From contig NZ_CP082839.1 in NCBI RefSeq assembly GCF_019930585.1, positions 2,166,001 to 2,230,000 of the forward strand: a stretch of 64,000 nucleotides of DNA, given 5' to 3'. Shown here piece after piece: positions 8,016 to 17,442 of this stretch. This DNA comes from Sphingomonas nostoxanthinifaciens. Its GTDB lineage: Bacteria > Pseudomonadota > Alphaproteobacteria > Sphingomonadales > Sphingomonadaceae. The position numbers and the translations under genes were made by a program. How positions within the stretch are numbered: position 1 is the first letter of the stretch; every line of letters starts with the position of its first letter. The notes below the pieces were generated by a model. It was not told the DNA's origin, made no database searches, and saw nothing but the letters and a program-made list of their open reading frames with translations.

Positions 8016-9529
8016 CAGCTCTCGACCCAGCGCGGGAACACGCCCTGCGGCGGCGGCAACAATGTGCCGGGCACGATCGGTGTCGCCAGCGCGGCGAAGT
8101 CGCGCGCGTCCGCCCCCTGCCCCAGCTGATCGAGCAAGGCGTCGGCACTGGCAGGGATCGCCCAGCGCGCGAGGATGGCGAGGATGCGCACCGCCTCGGC
8201 CGTGCGGTAGAGCACCCCGTCGGCCATCGCCGGATCTTCCTTGCGCAGCGACCACGGCGCCATGTCGGCGAAATAGCGGTTGGCGAGCGCGACCCCGTCC
8301 CACACGATCTCCAGCGCGCGGTGCAGGGCCAGTTCGTCGAACGCGGCGTCCAGCCGCGGCAGCAGGTCGGCGAGTCCAAGCTGGTCGTGCGCGGCGCCGG
8401 GTGCGGGCACGACGCCGCCGCAATTCTTGGCGATCATGCTGAGGCAGCGCTGGGCGAGATTGCCGAGGCCGTTGGCGAGATCAGCGTTGCAGCGCGTGAC
8501 GATCGCCTCGTGGCTATAGCTGCCATCCTGGCCGAAGCTCACCTCGCGCAGCAGGAAATAGCGCAGCTGGTCGACGCCGTAGGTGCGCGCCAGATCGATC
8601 GGGTCGACGACGTTGCCGACCGACTTCGACATTTTCTCGCCCTTGTTGAGCACGAAGCCGTGGCCGAACACCTGGCGCGGCAGCGGCACGCCGGCAGCCA
8701 TCAGGAAGGCCGGCCAATAGACCGCGTGGAAGCGGACGATATCCTTGCCGATCAGGTGCAGATCGGCCGGCCAGAAGCGCTCGTAAGCTTCGGACTTTTC
8801 TGGATATCCTGTGCCGGTCAGATAATTGGTGAGCGCGTCCACCCACACGTACATCACATGCCCCGGCGCGTCGGGCACCGGCACCCCCCAGTCGAAGCTG
8901 GTGCGCGAGATCGAGAGATCGGACAGGCCCCCGCGCACGAAGCTGGTCACCTCGTTGCGGCGTCCCTCAGGCCGGATGAAATCGGGATGCGCCTCGTAAT
9001 GCGCGAGGAGCTTGTCGGCATAGGCCGAAAGGCGGAAGAACCAGCTCTCCTCGACCGTCCACTCGACCGGCGTATTCTGCGGCGAAAGGCGGGCGCCCCC
9101 TTCCCCGTCGACCAGTTCCTTCTCGTCGTAAAAGGCCTCGTCGCGAACCGAATACCAGCCCTCGTAACGGCCGAGATAGATGTCGCCATTGGCCTGCATC
9201 GCGCGCCACAGGGCCTGGCTCGCCTCATAATGGGCGGGCTCGGTGGTCCGGATGTAGCGATCGAACGAGATGTTGAGAGCCTCGTCCATCTCACGGAAAT
9301 ATCCGGACATTTCGTCGGCCAGCGCGAGCGGCGTGATGCCGCGCGCCTTGGCAGCCTGCGCCATCTTCAGCCCGTGCTCGTCGGTGCCGGTCATGAAAAA
9401 CACGTCGCGGCCCTGCAGCCGGCGATAGCGCGCGATCGCGTCGGCACCGATCGCCTCATAGGCATGGCCGATATGCGGCCGGCCGTTCGGATAGGCGATG
9501 GCGGTGGTGATGTAGAAGGGGTCGGCCAT
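8015..9529 (-). CDS. metG: methionyl-tRNA synthetase
   Basis: Class I aminoacyl-tRNA synthetase charging tRNA-Met. It has 504 aa. The HIGH motif is HIGH in [11 protein letters not shown] near residue 18, the KMSKS loop is [10 protein letters not shown], and TGTDEHG follows the first motif. The length matches the short bacterial form without the C-terminal tRNA-binding dimer domain. It lies between holB (5 nt upstream) and tatD (overlap) in the - strand run. Confidence 0.97.
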   Translation of the reverse strand: MADPFYITTAIAYPNGRPHIGHAYEAIGADAIARYRRLQGRDVFFMTGTDEHGLKMAQAAKARGITPLALADEMSGYFREMDEALNISFDRYIRTTEPAHYEASQALWRAMQANGDIYLGRYEGWYSVRDEAFYDEKELVDGEGGARLSPQNTPVEWTVEESWFFRLSAYADKLLAHYEAHPDFIRPEGRRNEVTSFVRGGLSDLSISRTSFDWGVPVPDAPGHVMYVWVDALTNYLTGTGYPEKSEAYERFWPADLHLIGKDIVRFHAVYWPAFLMAAGVPLPRQVFGHGFVLNKGEKMSKSVGNVVDPIDLARTYGVDQLRYFLLREVSFGQDGSYSHEAIVTRCNADLANGLGNLAQRCLSMIAKNCGGVVPAPGAAHDQLGLADLLPRLDAAFDELALHRALEIVWDGVALANRYFADMAPWSLRKEDPAMADGVLYRTAEAVRILAILARWAIPASADALLDQLGQGADARDFAALATPIVPGTLLPPPQGVFPRWVES

Positions 9530-9534
9530 GGCGC

Positions 9535-10521
9535 TCAGGCTTTAGCGTGGGCACTCTTATGCGCAAGCGCGGCGACCAGCCCGGCCAGCTCGAACACAGT
9601 CGTCTGCGGGTCGGCCGACTGGCGGACGGCCCGATCGCCGATCTCGCGCGCCTGCCGCCACAAGGCGGTCAGTTCGCCCAATCGTGCCGGTGGTGCGGTG
9701 CGGGCGGCGGCGGCGATGCGCGAGGGCGCCCGTTCGAGGAATGCCTCGTAGCGGCCTTGCGCGGCCTTCGTGGCGAGCGCGCGACCGAGCTGCGCGCGGA
9801 GCGCATTGCCGGGATCGCCCTCGCGTGCCAGCCGGTCGATTGCGGCGTCGAGACCGGCAATGTCCAGCCCGGTAAAGCCAAGCGCCGTTCCCGGCGCGCC
9901 ACCGGCGACGCCAACGAGGTCCGTGATCTCGCCGGAATCCGCGTCGGGCAGGACCGTGCGCAGCACCGCTGCCACCTCGGGCGCATCGAGCGCCCCGAAG
10001 CGCAACAGGCGGCAGCGCGAGCGGATCGTCGGCAGCAACCGCCCCGGCGCGTGGCTGACGAGCAGGAAGATCGTGCCGCGCGGGGGCTCCTCGAGATTCT
10101 TGAGCAATGCGTTGGCGGCATTGCGTTCGAGATCGTCGATCGCGTCGATCACCACCACGCGGCGCCGCGACAGGCTCGGCGTGGTGGCGAAAAGCGGCTG
10201 CAGCGCGCGCACCTGATCGACCGCGATCGAGCGTGCAAGTTCTTCCGATCGATCCTTGGGAAGACGCGCCAAGACACGGAAATCAGGGTGTGATCCGGCA
10301 TCGAGCAACGAGCCGATCGGGTGCGCTGCCGGTACGTCGAGGCCATCGGACTCGAATGCCGGGCCTGCCTCACGCGCGAGCAGCCAGCGCGCCGCAGCAG
10401 TGGCGAAGGTCGCCTTGCCGATGCCTTTCGGCCCCGCCAGCAGCCATGCATGATGAATACGATCGCCCGATGCGGCGTCACGCAACGCCGCCACCGCCGA
10501 AGCATGCCCAATCAGCGTCAC
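9535..10521 (-). CDS. holB: DNA polymerase III delta-prime subunit
   Basis: Clamp-loader subunit of the replicative polymerase. It has 328 aa. The P-loop GPKGIGKAT is at residues 30-38, the motif [20 protein letters not shown] matches the clamp-loader Walker B region, and [10 protein letters not shown] carries the SRC motif. The zinc-binding cysteines of many delta-prime proteins are not evident, as in other alphaproteobacterial forms. It overlaps tmk by 4 nt, and the tmk-holB order is widely conserved. Confidence 0.93.
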   Translation of the reverse strand: MTLIGHASAVAALRDAASGDRIHHAWLLAGPKGIGKATFATAAARWLLAREAGPAFESDGLDVPAAHPIGSLLDAGSHPDFRVLARLPKDRSEELARSIAVDQVRALQPLFATTPSLSRRRVVVIDAIDDLERNAANALLKNLEEPPRGTIFLLVSHAPGRLLPTIRSRCRLLRFGALDAPEVAAVLRTVLPDADSGEITDLVGVAGGAPGTALGFTGLDIAGLDAAIDRLAREGDPGNALRAQLGRALATKAAQGRYEAFLERAPSRIAAAARTAPPARLGELTALWRQAREIGDRAVRQSADPQTTVFELAGLVAALAHKSAHAKA

Positions 10522-11144
10522 AGCAGGTCCGCCAGACTGTCCAGCAGGCGCGCAGTTACCTCGTCCGGATTACCCTCGGCCGTGACCATGCGCCAGCGCA
10601 TGGGATCGTCCTCCGCCAGCGTGACGAAGGCCTGCTCGACCGCGGCGCGATAGGCGTCGTCGCGCAGCCCGAAGCGGTCGGGCGCGCCCGCGTCGCGCTC
10701 GATCTCGCGCGCGGTCGCGATCGCGCGGGGCAAGCGCAACAGCAGGGTGCGGTCGGGCAGCAGTCCCTCGCTCCCGATCGCGTGCAAGGCCATGATCGCC
10801 TCACGCCCGAGCCCGTCGGCGCCCTGATAGGCGATCGAGCTGTCGACGAAGCGATCGCACACCACCCACGCGCCGGCTGCGAGCGCTGGCCGGATCGTGC
10901 GCGCGACATGGTCGGCGCGCGCCGCCGCGAACAGCAACGCCTCGGCGCGTGCCTCCCAGCGATCGGATGCGCCACCGAGGAGCAGGCCGCGGATCGCCTC
11001 CGCGCCGGCGCTGCCGCCGGGCTCGCGCGTCTCCACCACCTCCAGCCCGCGTGCGCGCAGCGCAGCGGCGAGCGCGCGTGCCTGGGTCGATTTGCCGACC
11101 CCCTCCCCGCCTTCGAGGCTGATGAAGCGGCCCGGCGCGATCAT
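10518..11144 (-). CDS. tmk: thymidylate kinase
   Basis: Phosphorylates dTMP to dTDP. It has 208 aa. The P-loop EGGEGVGKST covers residues 11-20, the DR motif is DRFVDSSIAYQG, and TREPGG is the family substrate motif. It overlaps the upstream carboxypeptidase gene by 4 nt (ATGA) and downstream holB by 4 nt. Confidence 0.96.
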   Translation of the reverse strand: MIAPGRFISLEGGEGVGKSTQARALAAALRARGLEVVETREPGGSAGAEAIRGLLLGGASDRWEARAEALLFAAARADHVARTIRPALAAGAWVVCDRFVDSSIAYQGADGLGREAIMALHAIGSEGLLPDRTLLLRLPRAIATAREIERDAGAPDRFGLRDDAYRAAVEQAFVTLAEDDPMRWRMVTAEGNPDEVTARLLDSLADLL

Positions 11145-12322
11145 CCCTTGCCGAACAGCCGCGCGACGCCGTTGCCGACGTGGCCGAAGAAACCGGCCAC
11201 CGGCACGTCGCTCGCCGCCACCAGCGGCATAACCTGCGGCGGACCGTCGGGCGTGCGCACGATCAGTTGCGCGATCGGGGTTCCTGCCTTGATCGGCGCC
11301 TTGATCGGGCCGTCATAGGCGACCGACACCTTGACGTCGCTGCCCATGCCCGCCGGCAGCGTCACCGCCAGATCGCGCGGCGCGACCAGCCCGACCGAGC
11401 GCGCGGCGCCGCGCTGCACCGGTGCAGTCGCCACCTGCTTGCCCTTGGCGAACAAAGGCTTGGCCTGCCAGGCGTGCAGGCCCCAGTTCATGAACGCGAC
11501 CGACTGCTCGATCCGCTGGTTGAACGAGGTCAGCCCCGACATCACCATCACCAGCCGCCGCCCGTTCTGCTCGGCCGAACCCGTGAAGCTGTAGCCCGAT
11601 TCCTCGGTATGGCCGGTCTTGAGCCCGTCGGCCCCGGGCACGCGGCCCAGCAGCGGATCGCGATTGGCCTGGGTGATGTCTGCGCCCGAGCCCAGCGTCT
11701 TGCCCCAGGTGAAGTTCGGGCGGCTGTAGAACTGCTTGTAGAGATCGGGGAAGTTCTGGATCGTCGCGGTGGCGAGCGTCGTCAGGTCATGCGCCGTCAC
11801 GTAGGTGACACCGCCATCGGGCCAGCCGTTCGACGTGCCGAAATGACTGTTGGCCAGCCCCAGCTCCTGCGCCTTGTGGTTCATCAGGTTGGTGAAGGCC
11901 GGCTCGGTCCCGGCGATATGCTCGGCCAGCACCACGCAGGCGTCGTTGCCCGACAAGGTGATGATGCCCAGCAGCAGATTGGCCACCGACACCTGCTCGT
12001 TCGGCGACAGGAACATCGTCGAGCCGGCGGCGGGGCCGTGCCACTGCTTCCACGTCTCGGGCCGGACATTGACCATGTCGGACAGCTTGAGCTGGCCCTT
12101 CTTGACGAGGTCGAACGCGACATAGACCGTCATCATCTTCGCCAAGCTGGCGGGCGGAATGCGGACGTCGGCATTCTTGGAAAACAACACCGCGCCCGAC
12201 GACAGGTCCTTCATGTAGGCGACGGTTGCAGGCGTATCGAACGGCGGGGCCGCAGCCTCACCCGGCAGCGCGACGAGCGCGGTGGCTGCGAGCGCAAGGG
12301 CGACGAAACGATGGCGCATCAT
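11141..12322 (-). CDS. D-alanyl-D-alanine carboxypeptidase (PBP5/6 type)
   Basis: Periplasmic peptidase trimming the terminal D-Ala of peptidoglycan stem peptides. It has 393 aa from the ATG at 12322. The N terminus MMRHRFVALALAATALVAL is a signal peptide ending near GEAAA. The active-site motifs are complete: SLAK with nucleophile Ser59 and Lys62, SGN at 124-126 and KTG at 235-237. The C-terminal domain (about 295-393) is the usual PBP5 beta domain, ending in an amphipathic stretch. A second ATG one codon later is equally possible. It sits between the transglycosylase and tmk. Confidence 0.93.
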   Translation of the reverse strand: MMRHRFVALALAATALVALPGEAAAPPFDTPATVAYMKDLSSGAVLFSKNADVRIPPASLAKMMTVYVAFDLVKKGQLKLSDMVNVRPETWKQWHGPAAGSTMFLSPNEQVSVANLLLGIITLSGNDACVVLAEHIAGTEPAFTNLMNHKAQELGLANSHFGTSNGWPDGGVTYVTAHDLTTLATATIQNFPDLYKQFYSRPNFTWGKTLGSGADITQANRDPLLGRVPGADGLKTGHTEESGYSFTGSAEQNGRRLVMVMSGLTSFNQRIEQSVAFMNWGLHAWQAKPLFAKGKQVATAPVQRGAARSVGLVAPRDLAVTLPAGMGSDVKVSVAYDGPIKAPIKAGTPIAQLIVRTPDGPPQVMPLVAASDVPVAGFFGHVGNGVARLFGKG

Positions 12323-12464
12323 AAGGTGGCAGGCTTCCCGATCATGGTTATGCGTCGCTGATAGCCCTCGGCCGTCGCGCGCGCCACCCGGCGCGATCTT
12401 GAGAAGAGCTTGATTCACGCCATCGGCGAAAGCGCGCGGCGCTTCCGCCTCAGACGATCAAGCG

Positions 12465-13568
12465 CTAGCGCGCGATCTCGTCCGCCAGCAGGCCGGCGGC
12501 GAGCCCGTAGAAGTTGGAGCAATTGTAATCCAGCAAGGCGCCATAATTGGCGGTGAGCAGGTAGGCGGTGGCAGCCGGGCCGTCGGGCTCGATCAGCCGG
12601 GCGAGTTCGCCATCGGCCGGCGCGGGGAAGCCGGTGACGGTGATCCCGCGCGCCTTCCACTCGCCGACCGTCAGCCAGCGACTGAGGCGGGCGTGGACGC
12701 GCGGGCAGCGCGGCGAGACCAGCTTGGTCGCAACCGATGCCCGATCGAAGTCGGCCGGCACGGTCGCCGCAACGCCCCACAGGGTGTTCGGCTTCCACCC
12801 CGCCTCCTGCAGGTAAGCGGCGATCGAGGCGAGCGCGTCGGCGCGGTCGGTCCAGATGTCGGCGCGGCCGTCGCCGTCGCCGTCGGTGCCCAATCGCAGA
12901 TAGACCGAGGGCAGGAATTGCGGATAGCCGGTCGCGCCGGCCCAACTCCCCTTGAGCTCGACGCGGGAAAAGCCACGGTCGATCAGCTTCAGCGTCGCGA
13001 TCAGCTCGGCGGTGAACAGGTCGCGCCGCCGCCCGTCGAAAGCAAGCGTCGCGAACGAGCGGATCAGATCGTAATTGCCGCTGAAGCTGCCATAGCCGGT
13101 CTCGTGCCCGAAGATCGACAGCGCGATCGGCCCCGGCACGCCGGTGCGGCGCTGCGTCTCGTTGAGCGAGCCGGCCAGCTCGGCATAAAGCCGCTGGCCC
13201 TTCACGATATGCGCCTGATCGACATGCTGGCGGCGATAGGGCGCGAAATCGATCGAGCCCGGCCGGCTGACCCCCGGCATGCCGCCCGGCTGCGCGCGAT
13301 CGAGCCGCACGACCTTGCCGTCATAGGTCAGGCCCGCCGTCTCGCGATCGAACGTTGCGGGCCTGACCCCCTCTGCCAAGGCCCTCGGCCGGAGCGACGC
13401 GACGAACGCACGAAGCGCGAGGTCCATAGCCGGTACCTCTGGGATGACGGGCGCGGCGGCGGCCAAAGCCGGTGGGGTTTCGGCGGACGGCGCCGGAGCC
13501 TCCTGCGCCAAGGCCGGCCCGGCGGAGAACATCGACAACAGGAGAAAAGGATGGAGCATCGAGCGCAT
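12465..13568 (-). CDS. lytic murein transglycosylase (MltB family)
   Basis: Cleaves peptidoglycan glycan strands with 1,6-anhydro product formation. It has 367 aa. Signal peptide MRSMLHPFLLLSMFSAGPALA, then a proline/alanine-rich linker. The catalytic domain has the MltB/GH103 motif IFGHETGYGSFSGNYD with catalytic Glu156. Later blocks SWAGATGYPQFLPS and DGDGDGRADIW are family hallmarks, the latter resembling an EF-hand calcium loop. There is no lipobox, so it is probably soluble periplasmic. ATG at 13559 is an alternative start. Confidence 0.92.
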   Translation of the reverse strand: MRSMLHPFLLLSMFSAGPALAQEAPAPSAETPPALAAAAPVIPEVPAMDLALRAFVASLRPRALAEGVRPATFDRETAGLTYDGKVVRLDRAQPGGMPGVSRPGSIDFAPYRRQHVDQAHIVKGQRLYAELAGSLNETQRRTGVPGPIALSIFGHETGYGSFSGNYDLIRSFATLAFDGRRRDLFTAELIATLKLIDRGFSRVELKGSWAGATGYPQFLPSVYLRLGTDGDGDGRADIWTDRADALASIAAYLQEAGWKPNTLWGVAATVPADFDRASVATKLVSPRCPRVHARLSRWLTVGEWKARGITVTGFPAPADGELARLIEPDGPAATAYLLTANYGALLDYNCSNFYGLAAGLLADEIAR

Positions 13569-13659
13569 GCCCCGCCTCTGCCACAGGCGCTGCCCGATGG
13601 GAAAGCCAACGGCAACGCCGCTTGCACGCCGGACGCCGTCGGATAAGAAGGCCCCGCCG

Positions 13660-13746
13660 GGATAGGTGGCCGAGTGGTTTAAGGCAGCGGTCTTGAAAAC
13701 CGCCGTGGGCGGAAGCTCACCGTGGGTTCGAATCCCACCCTGTCCG
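13660..13746 (+). tRNA. tRNA-Ser (anticodon UGA)
   Basis: An 87-nt class II tRNA. The acceptor stem GGATAGG (13660-13666) pairs with CCTGTCC (13739-13745) with one G-T wobble, followed by discriminator G. The anticodon stem GCGGT/ACCGC encloses CTTGAAA with anticodon TGA at 13694-13696. A long variable arm follows, and the T-arm is GTGGG-TTCGAAT-CCCAC. CCA is not encoded (CCG follows). Confidence 0.97.
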
Positions 13747-14378
13747 CCGTCTCCGCCCTCGGAAGCGCACGCGGGCAGCCAGAAACTGCAAGCGTCGGCG
13801 CGCCCCTCCCGGAGCCATGTGAAGGTTGAGCGCGGCGCGCCGGTTGCGTCAGCATGGGCAGTCGTGACCCGCGGATCGGCTCAAACCGTGCAGGTTCAAA
13901 AATTAATCGTCATGGCCGGCAACTCCCGGTAGCGTTGCTGGCGAATGAGGCTCGAAGGCGATCGGCTGTCCGGCCTTCCATCCATTCGCGGGGGAATGCA
14001 GCATCGTAGGCGTCCGGAAGCAGCAAGCTCGAGCCGCGGCGTGCTGCTGCGTCTCGGTGAACCCGTTGATTATAGGTAATATGGATTGCGGTTGTTCCAG
14101 CCTGCGCCGTCCTACCGGCATATGAAGTCACCTTTTCGCACCCGACCGCCGCTCAAGGATCGGTATTGCTCCGCCAGATTAGGTCCATCACGGTCCATTT
14201 TGGGCTTTTGCGAGCAGCGGAGCGATCCGAGTCTGCGCGCCGAACTCGGTGATTCGGAGCGGCCGACAGCCGGAAGGTTTTCGGCGCTCGCCGCGCGCAT
14301 GCCCGAGGCCGGTGCACGTATCGGGAATCTCGATCCGGTAGCCGGCGTCACCGCGACCCCTGCGATCGGGAGCGTCCC
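13747..14378. other. 632-bp intergenic region before the glycan block
   Basis: No convincing gene. Short open frames exist on both strands (for example 13910-14131, -) but lack ribosome-binding sites and a recognisable family. Two A/T-richer patches (about 13898-13908 and 14065-14085) could hold a promoter. The asnB ribosome-binding site GGGAGC lies just before 14379. No terminator with a T-run was seen after the tRNA. Confidence 0.5.
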
Positions 14379-16292
14379 ATGTGCGGCATAGCCGGTTGGT
14401 ATCGGCGGAGCGGCGGACCGGTATCATCGACGGTCGTCCAAAATCAGTGCCAGTCGCTCTTTCATCGCGGCCCCGACGATGACGGCATATTCGTCGACGG
14501 CGATTTCGGCTTTGGAATGCGCCGGCTGAGCATCCTCGATATTGCTGGCGGCCATCAGCCGATGGAGACCGCCGACAAGCGCTTCGTCATCGTCTTCAAC
14601 GGCGAGATCTATAATCATCGCGATATCCGCGACACGCTGGCCGGCCGATATCCGTTCGTCACGGGCAGCGACACCGAGACCATCCTCGCGGCCTTTTCGG
14701 TGTGGGGCAACGACGCCTGGGCGATGCTCGAGGGGATGTTCGCGGTCGCGATCTGGGACCGGCTGACCCGCACCCTTACATTGTCGCGCGACGCGCTTGG
14801 CATCAAGCCGCTCTACCTGTCGCTGCAGCACGGCGGCATCGCGTTCGGATCCGAGCTGAAGGCGTTACGCCGGCTTCCCGGCCACGACTTCACGATCGAC
14901 GATCGCGCGGTGCACGACTTCTTTTCGTTCGGCCATGTCCGTCGGCCGCGATCGATCTTCCGCGAAGTCTTCTCGCTGGATCCGGGCCACTATCTCACGA
15001 TCGGCGCCGAGGGCGAGCCAGTCGTGCGCGCTTACTGGAAACCCCGGCTGCGGCAGGCATCCACCGCCTGTTCCGCGGAGGAATGGGTCGAACAGATGCG
15101 CGCCATGCTGCTCGATTCGACCTCGCGACACCTCCAGTCGGACGTTCCAGTGGGCGCGTTCCTGTCGGGCGGTATCGATTCCGCCGCGATTTTGGCAGCT
15201 GCGAGGCGATCGTCCGATCAGCCGATCACCGCCTTCACGGTCGGCTATCCGGGCGCGCGCATCGACGAGACCGCCGCGGCGGCCGAAATCGCGGCCCATC
15301 TCGGCTGCGAACATATCGTCCTGCCGCTGAAGCCGGACGATGCGATCGCGATCCTCCCCGATCTGGTGCGATCGTTCGACGAACCGTTCGCCGACATGGC
15401 CGCGATCCCGACCTGGTACGCATCGAAGCTTGCCGGCGAACATGTGAAAGTGGTGCTGTGCGGCGAAGGCGGCGACGAGATGTTCGCCGGATATAAGCGC
15501 CACCGCAATGCCCATGCGATCGAGCGGTGGCGGTCGGTGATCGACGCGATCGGGCCGCTGGGGGCGATGATCGATCGCGTTCCGGTCACCCGCTCGTCGC
15601 GGATCAACTATCTCCGCCAGCATGCGCGGCGATTTGCCGAGTTCATTCGCCTGCCGGATGGCTATCAGCAGTTTTTTGCCGCGACGCAGATCAGCAGCAG
15701 CAGCCTGCGACGGAGCGTCTTCACGCCTGAGTTTCGCGCCACCTTCGAAGGCGCCGACAGCCTGTGCCGACTGGAAGAGGAGTATTTCTCCGACGATAAT
15801 GCGCTCGGGCTGTCAGCGCTGGATCAGTTCCTGTTCGGCGATCTGACGCTCAACATGCCGTCCGCGATGCTCACGCGGCTTGATCGGATGAGCATGGCCC
15901 ATTCGGTCGAGGCACGTGTGCCGTTCCTGTCGCAAAAGGTGGTCGACTGGTCGCTGACGGTCCCGACCAGCATGAAGCTTTCGGGCGCGACCGGGAAGGT
16001 GATCCTCCGGCGCGCTATCGAGCCCTGGCTCCCGCCCGCGGTTCTCCGGCGGCCGAAGCAGGGCTTCCAGATCCCTCACGCCCACTGGATGCAAGGGCAG
16101 TTCGGCGCATTCGCCCAGACCGTGTGGCATGACAGCGGCGCGGCATCGGCGGGCTATCTCGATCCCGCAGCCGTCGACCGACTGTTCGACGAGCATCGCC
16201 GCGGGGCCGCCGACAATGGGCGGATGCTCTACGCTATCGCGACCTTCGGCTTATGGTATCAGGCGCATCGCCAACAGATGGGGAGCGCATAG
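14379..16292 (+). CDS. asnB: glutamine-dependent asparagine synthase-like amidotransferase
   Basis: Two-domain enzyme that moves ammonia from glutamine to an acceptor. It has 637 aa. The start MCGIAGWYRR exposes catalytic Cys2 of the class II glutaminase after Met removal; FHRGPDDDG and NGEIYNH follow. The synthase domain has the PP-loop SGGIDSA near residues 264-270. ATG at 14379 is preceded by GGGAGC. Being 3 nt from a GT4 gene and beside a flippase, it probably modifies a surface glycan or its sugar acid and need not make free asparagine. Such amidotransferases are common in exopolysaccharide clusters, including those tied to exosortase systems (family knowledge; no exosortase is seen here). 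Confidence 0.9.
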   Translation: MCGIAGWYRRSGGPVSSTVVQNQCQSLFHRGPDDDGIFVDGDFGFGMRRLSILDIAGGHQPMETADKRFVIVFNGEIYNHRDIRDTLAGRYPFVTGSDTETILAAFSVWGNDAWAMLEGMFAVAIWDRLTRTLTLSRDALGIKPLYLSLQHGGIAFGSELKALRRLPGHDFTIDDRAVHDFFSFGHVRRPRSIFREVFSLDPGHYLTIGAEGEPVVRAYWKPRLRQASTACSAEEWVEQMRAMLLDSTSRHLQSDVPVGAFLSGGIDSAAILAAARRSSDQPITAFTVGYPGARIDETAAAAEIAAHLGCEHIVLPLKPDDAIAILPDLVRSFDEPFADMAAIPTWYASKLAGEHVKVVLCGEGGDEMFAGYKRHRNAHAIERWRSVIDAIGPLGAMIDRVPVTRSSRINYLRQHARRFAEFIRLPDGYQQFFAATQISSSSLRRSVFTPEFRATFEGADSLCRLEEEYFSDDNALGLSALDQFLFGDLTLNMPSAMLTRLDRMSMAHSVEARVPFLSQKVVDWSLTVPTSMKLSGATGKVILRRAIEPWLPPAVLRRPKQGFQIPHAHWMQGQFGAFAQTVWHDSGAASAGYLDPAAVDRLFDEHRRGAADNGRMLYAIATFGLWYQAHRQQMGSA

Positions 16293-16295
16293 TCG

Positions 16296-17420
16296 ATGCT
16301 GGACGGCCAAGATGTGCGGGGCCGCAGCGTCAGCCTCGTCATCCACACGTTCGATCGCGGCGGCAGTGGGCGCGTCGCGGCATATCTGGCTCGCGGCTTT
16401 GCCGATCACGGCATGGTGGTCGATCTCACGGTGTTCGCGCGCGGCGGCGACGTCGAGGCGCTCGCCACCGAACTTGCGGGGCAGGATATTCCGATCCGCT
16501 ATTTCGGGCGATCGAGTGGAATAAGGCCGCTCGATCTGATGCTGGGGATGGGCAAGCTCGTCCGACAATTGCGCGCCGACCGCCCCGATTTCGTCGTTTC
16601 GTGCGCGAACAACGTGGCGCTGGTCTGCGCCGTCGCGCACCGGCGGTCGGGGGTGCCGGGCAAGCTGTTCGTCAAGACGACCAATCCGATCGCCACCTCG
16701 CGCCACAAGGGCCTCGTCCGGCGGATCCGCCTGTGGACATACGGCCTCGCCTTCCGCTGGGTGTCCGCGGTCTGGACGCTCAGCAGCCAGGAGAGCGACG
16801 AGATGCGCGATGCCTTCCCCGGCTTCGCGTCGCTCTTCCGCGACGTCGCGAACCCCTACGTGACGACCGCCATGCTTGCGGAGCCGACCGCCCCGCCGGC
16901 GGCGACGGGCAAGACCGTGATCGCGGTTGCTAGGCTCACCGCGCAGAAGCGGCTGGAGCGACTGATCGCCGCGTTCGCCGAGGTGCGCCATCCGAATACG
17001 CGCCTGCTGATCCTAGGCGAGGGAGAGGAGCGCGCGGCGCTCACGGCGCAGATCGCGACGCTCGGATTGCAGGACCGCGTCAGCATGCCGGGCTATGTCA
17101 ACGACGTCGCCGGGGCGCTTCATGCCGCCGATCTCTTCGTGCTGCCGTCGGATTATGAAGGGCTCCCCGCCGTCGTGCTCGAATCGATGGCCGCCAATTG
17201 CCCGGTCCTCGGCACCGATTGCTTCCCCGCCGCGCAGCATCTGCTCGGACAGTCCGAAGGCTGCGCCATCATCGAACGGACGGATCCGGCGAGCCTTGCG
17301 GCGCAGATCGACGCTCACCTGCTCCTGCCGCGTCCGTCCAGCCTGCGGGCGATCGCCGCGCGTTATTCTATTCCACAGGGTGTCGAAAGCCATCTGGACG
17401 CGCTGCGCTCGGCCGCCTGA
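16296..17420 (+). CDS. GT4-type glycosyltransferase
   Basis: Retaining glycosyltransferase of the GT-B fold, 374 aa. The N-terminal half begins with VSLVIHTFDRGGSGRVAAYL, a glycine-rich acceptor-side loop. The C-terminal half has VIAVARLTAQKRLERLI, LGEGEERAAL, and the donor-site EX7E motif in DYEGLPAVVLE. It starts 3 nt after the amidotransferase gene, so it is co-transcribed, and its 3' end is 22 nt from the convergent flippase. The segment KTTNPIATSRHKG recurs in related form in the GT4 proteins at 18888 and 33477. The sugar is unknown. Confidence 0.88.
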   Translation: MLDGQDVRGRSVSLVIHTFDRGGSGRVAAYLARGFADHGMVVDLTVFARGGDVEALATELAGQDIPIRYFGRSSGIRPLDLMLGMGKLVRQLRADRPDFVVSCANNVALVCAVAHRRSGVPGKLFVKTTNPIATSRHKGLVRRIRLWTYGLAFRWVSAVWTLSSQESDEMRDAFPGFASLFRDVANPYVTTAMLAEPTAPPAATGKTVIAVARLTAQKRLERLIAAFAEVRHPNTRLLILGEGEERAALTAQIATLGLQDRVSMPGYVNDVAGALHAADLFVLPSDYEGLPAVVLESMAANCPVLGTDCFPAAQHLLGQSEGCAIIERTDPASLAAQIDAHLLLPRPSSLRAIAARYSIPQGVESHLDALRSAA

Positions 17421-17442
17421 GACCGTGCCGCCCGCGACGGGA

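Noticed and set aside
13910..14131. Small - strand frame in the gap after tRNA-Ser, considered as a transposase remnant
   Set aside because: No DDE, integrase or other mobile-element motif is visible, and no terminal repeats or target duplication were found.
13660..14378. Genomic island inserted at tRNA-Ser
   Set aside because: No integrase gene and no direct repeat of the tRNA 3' end was noticed downstream. The adjacent glycan genes have ordinary composition.
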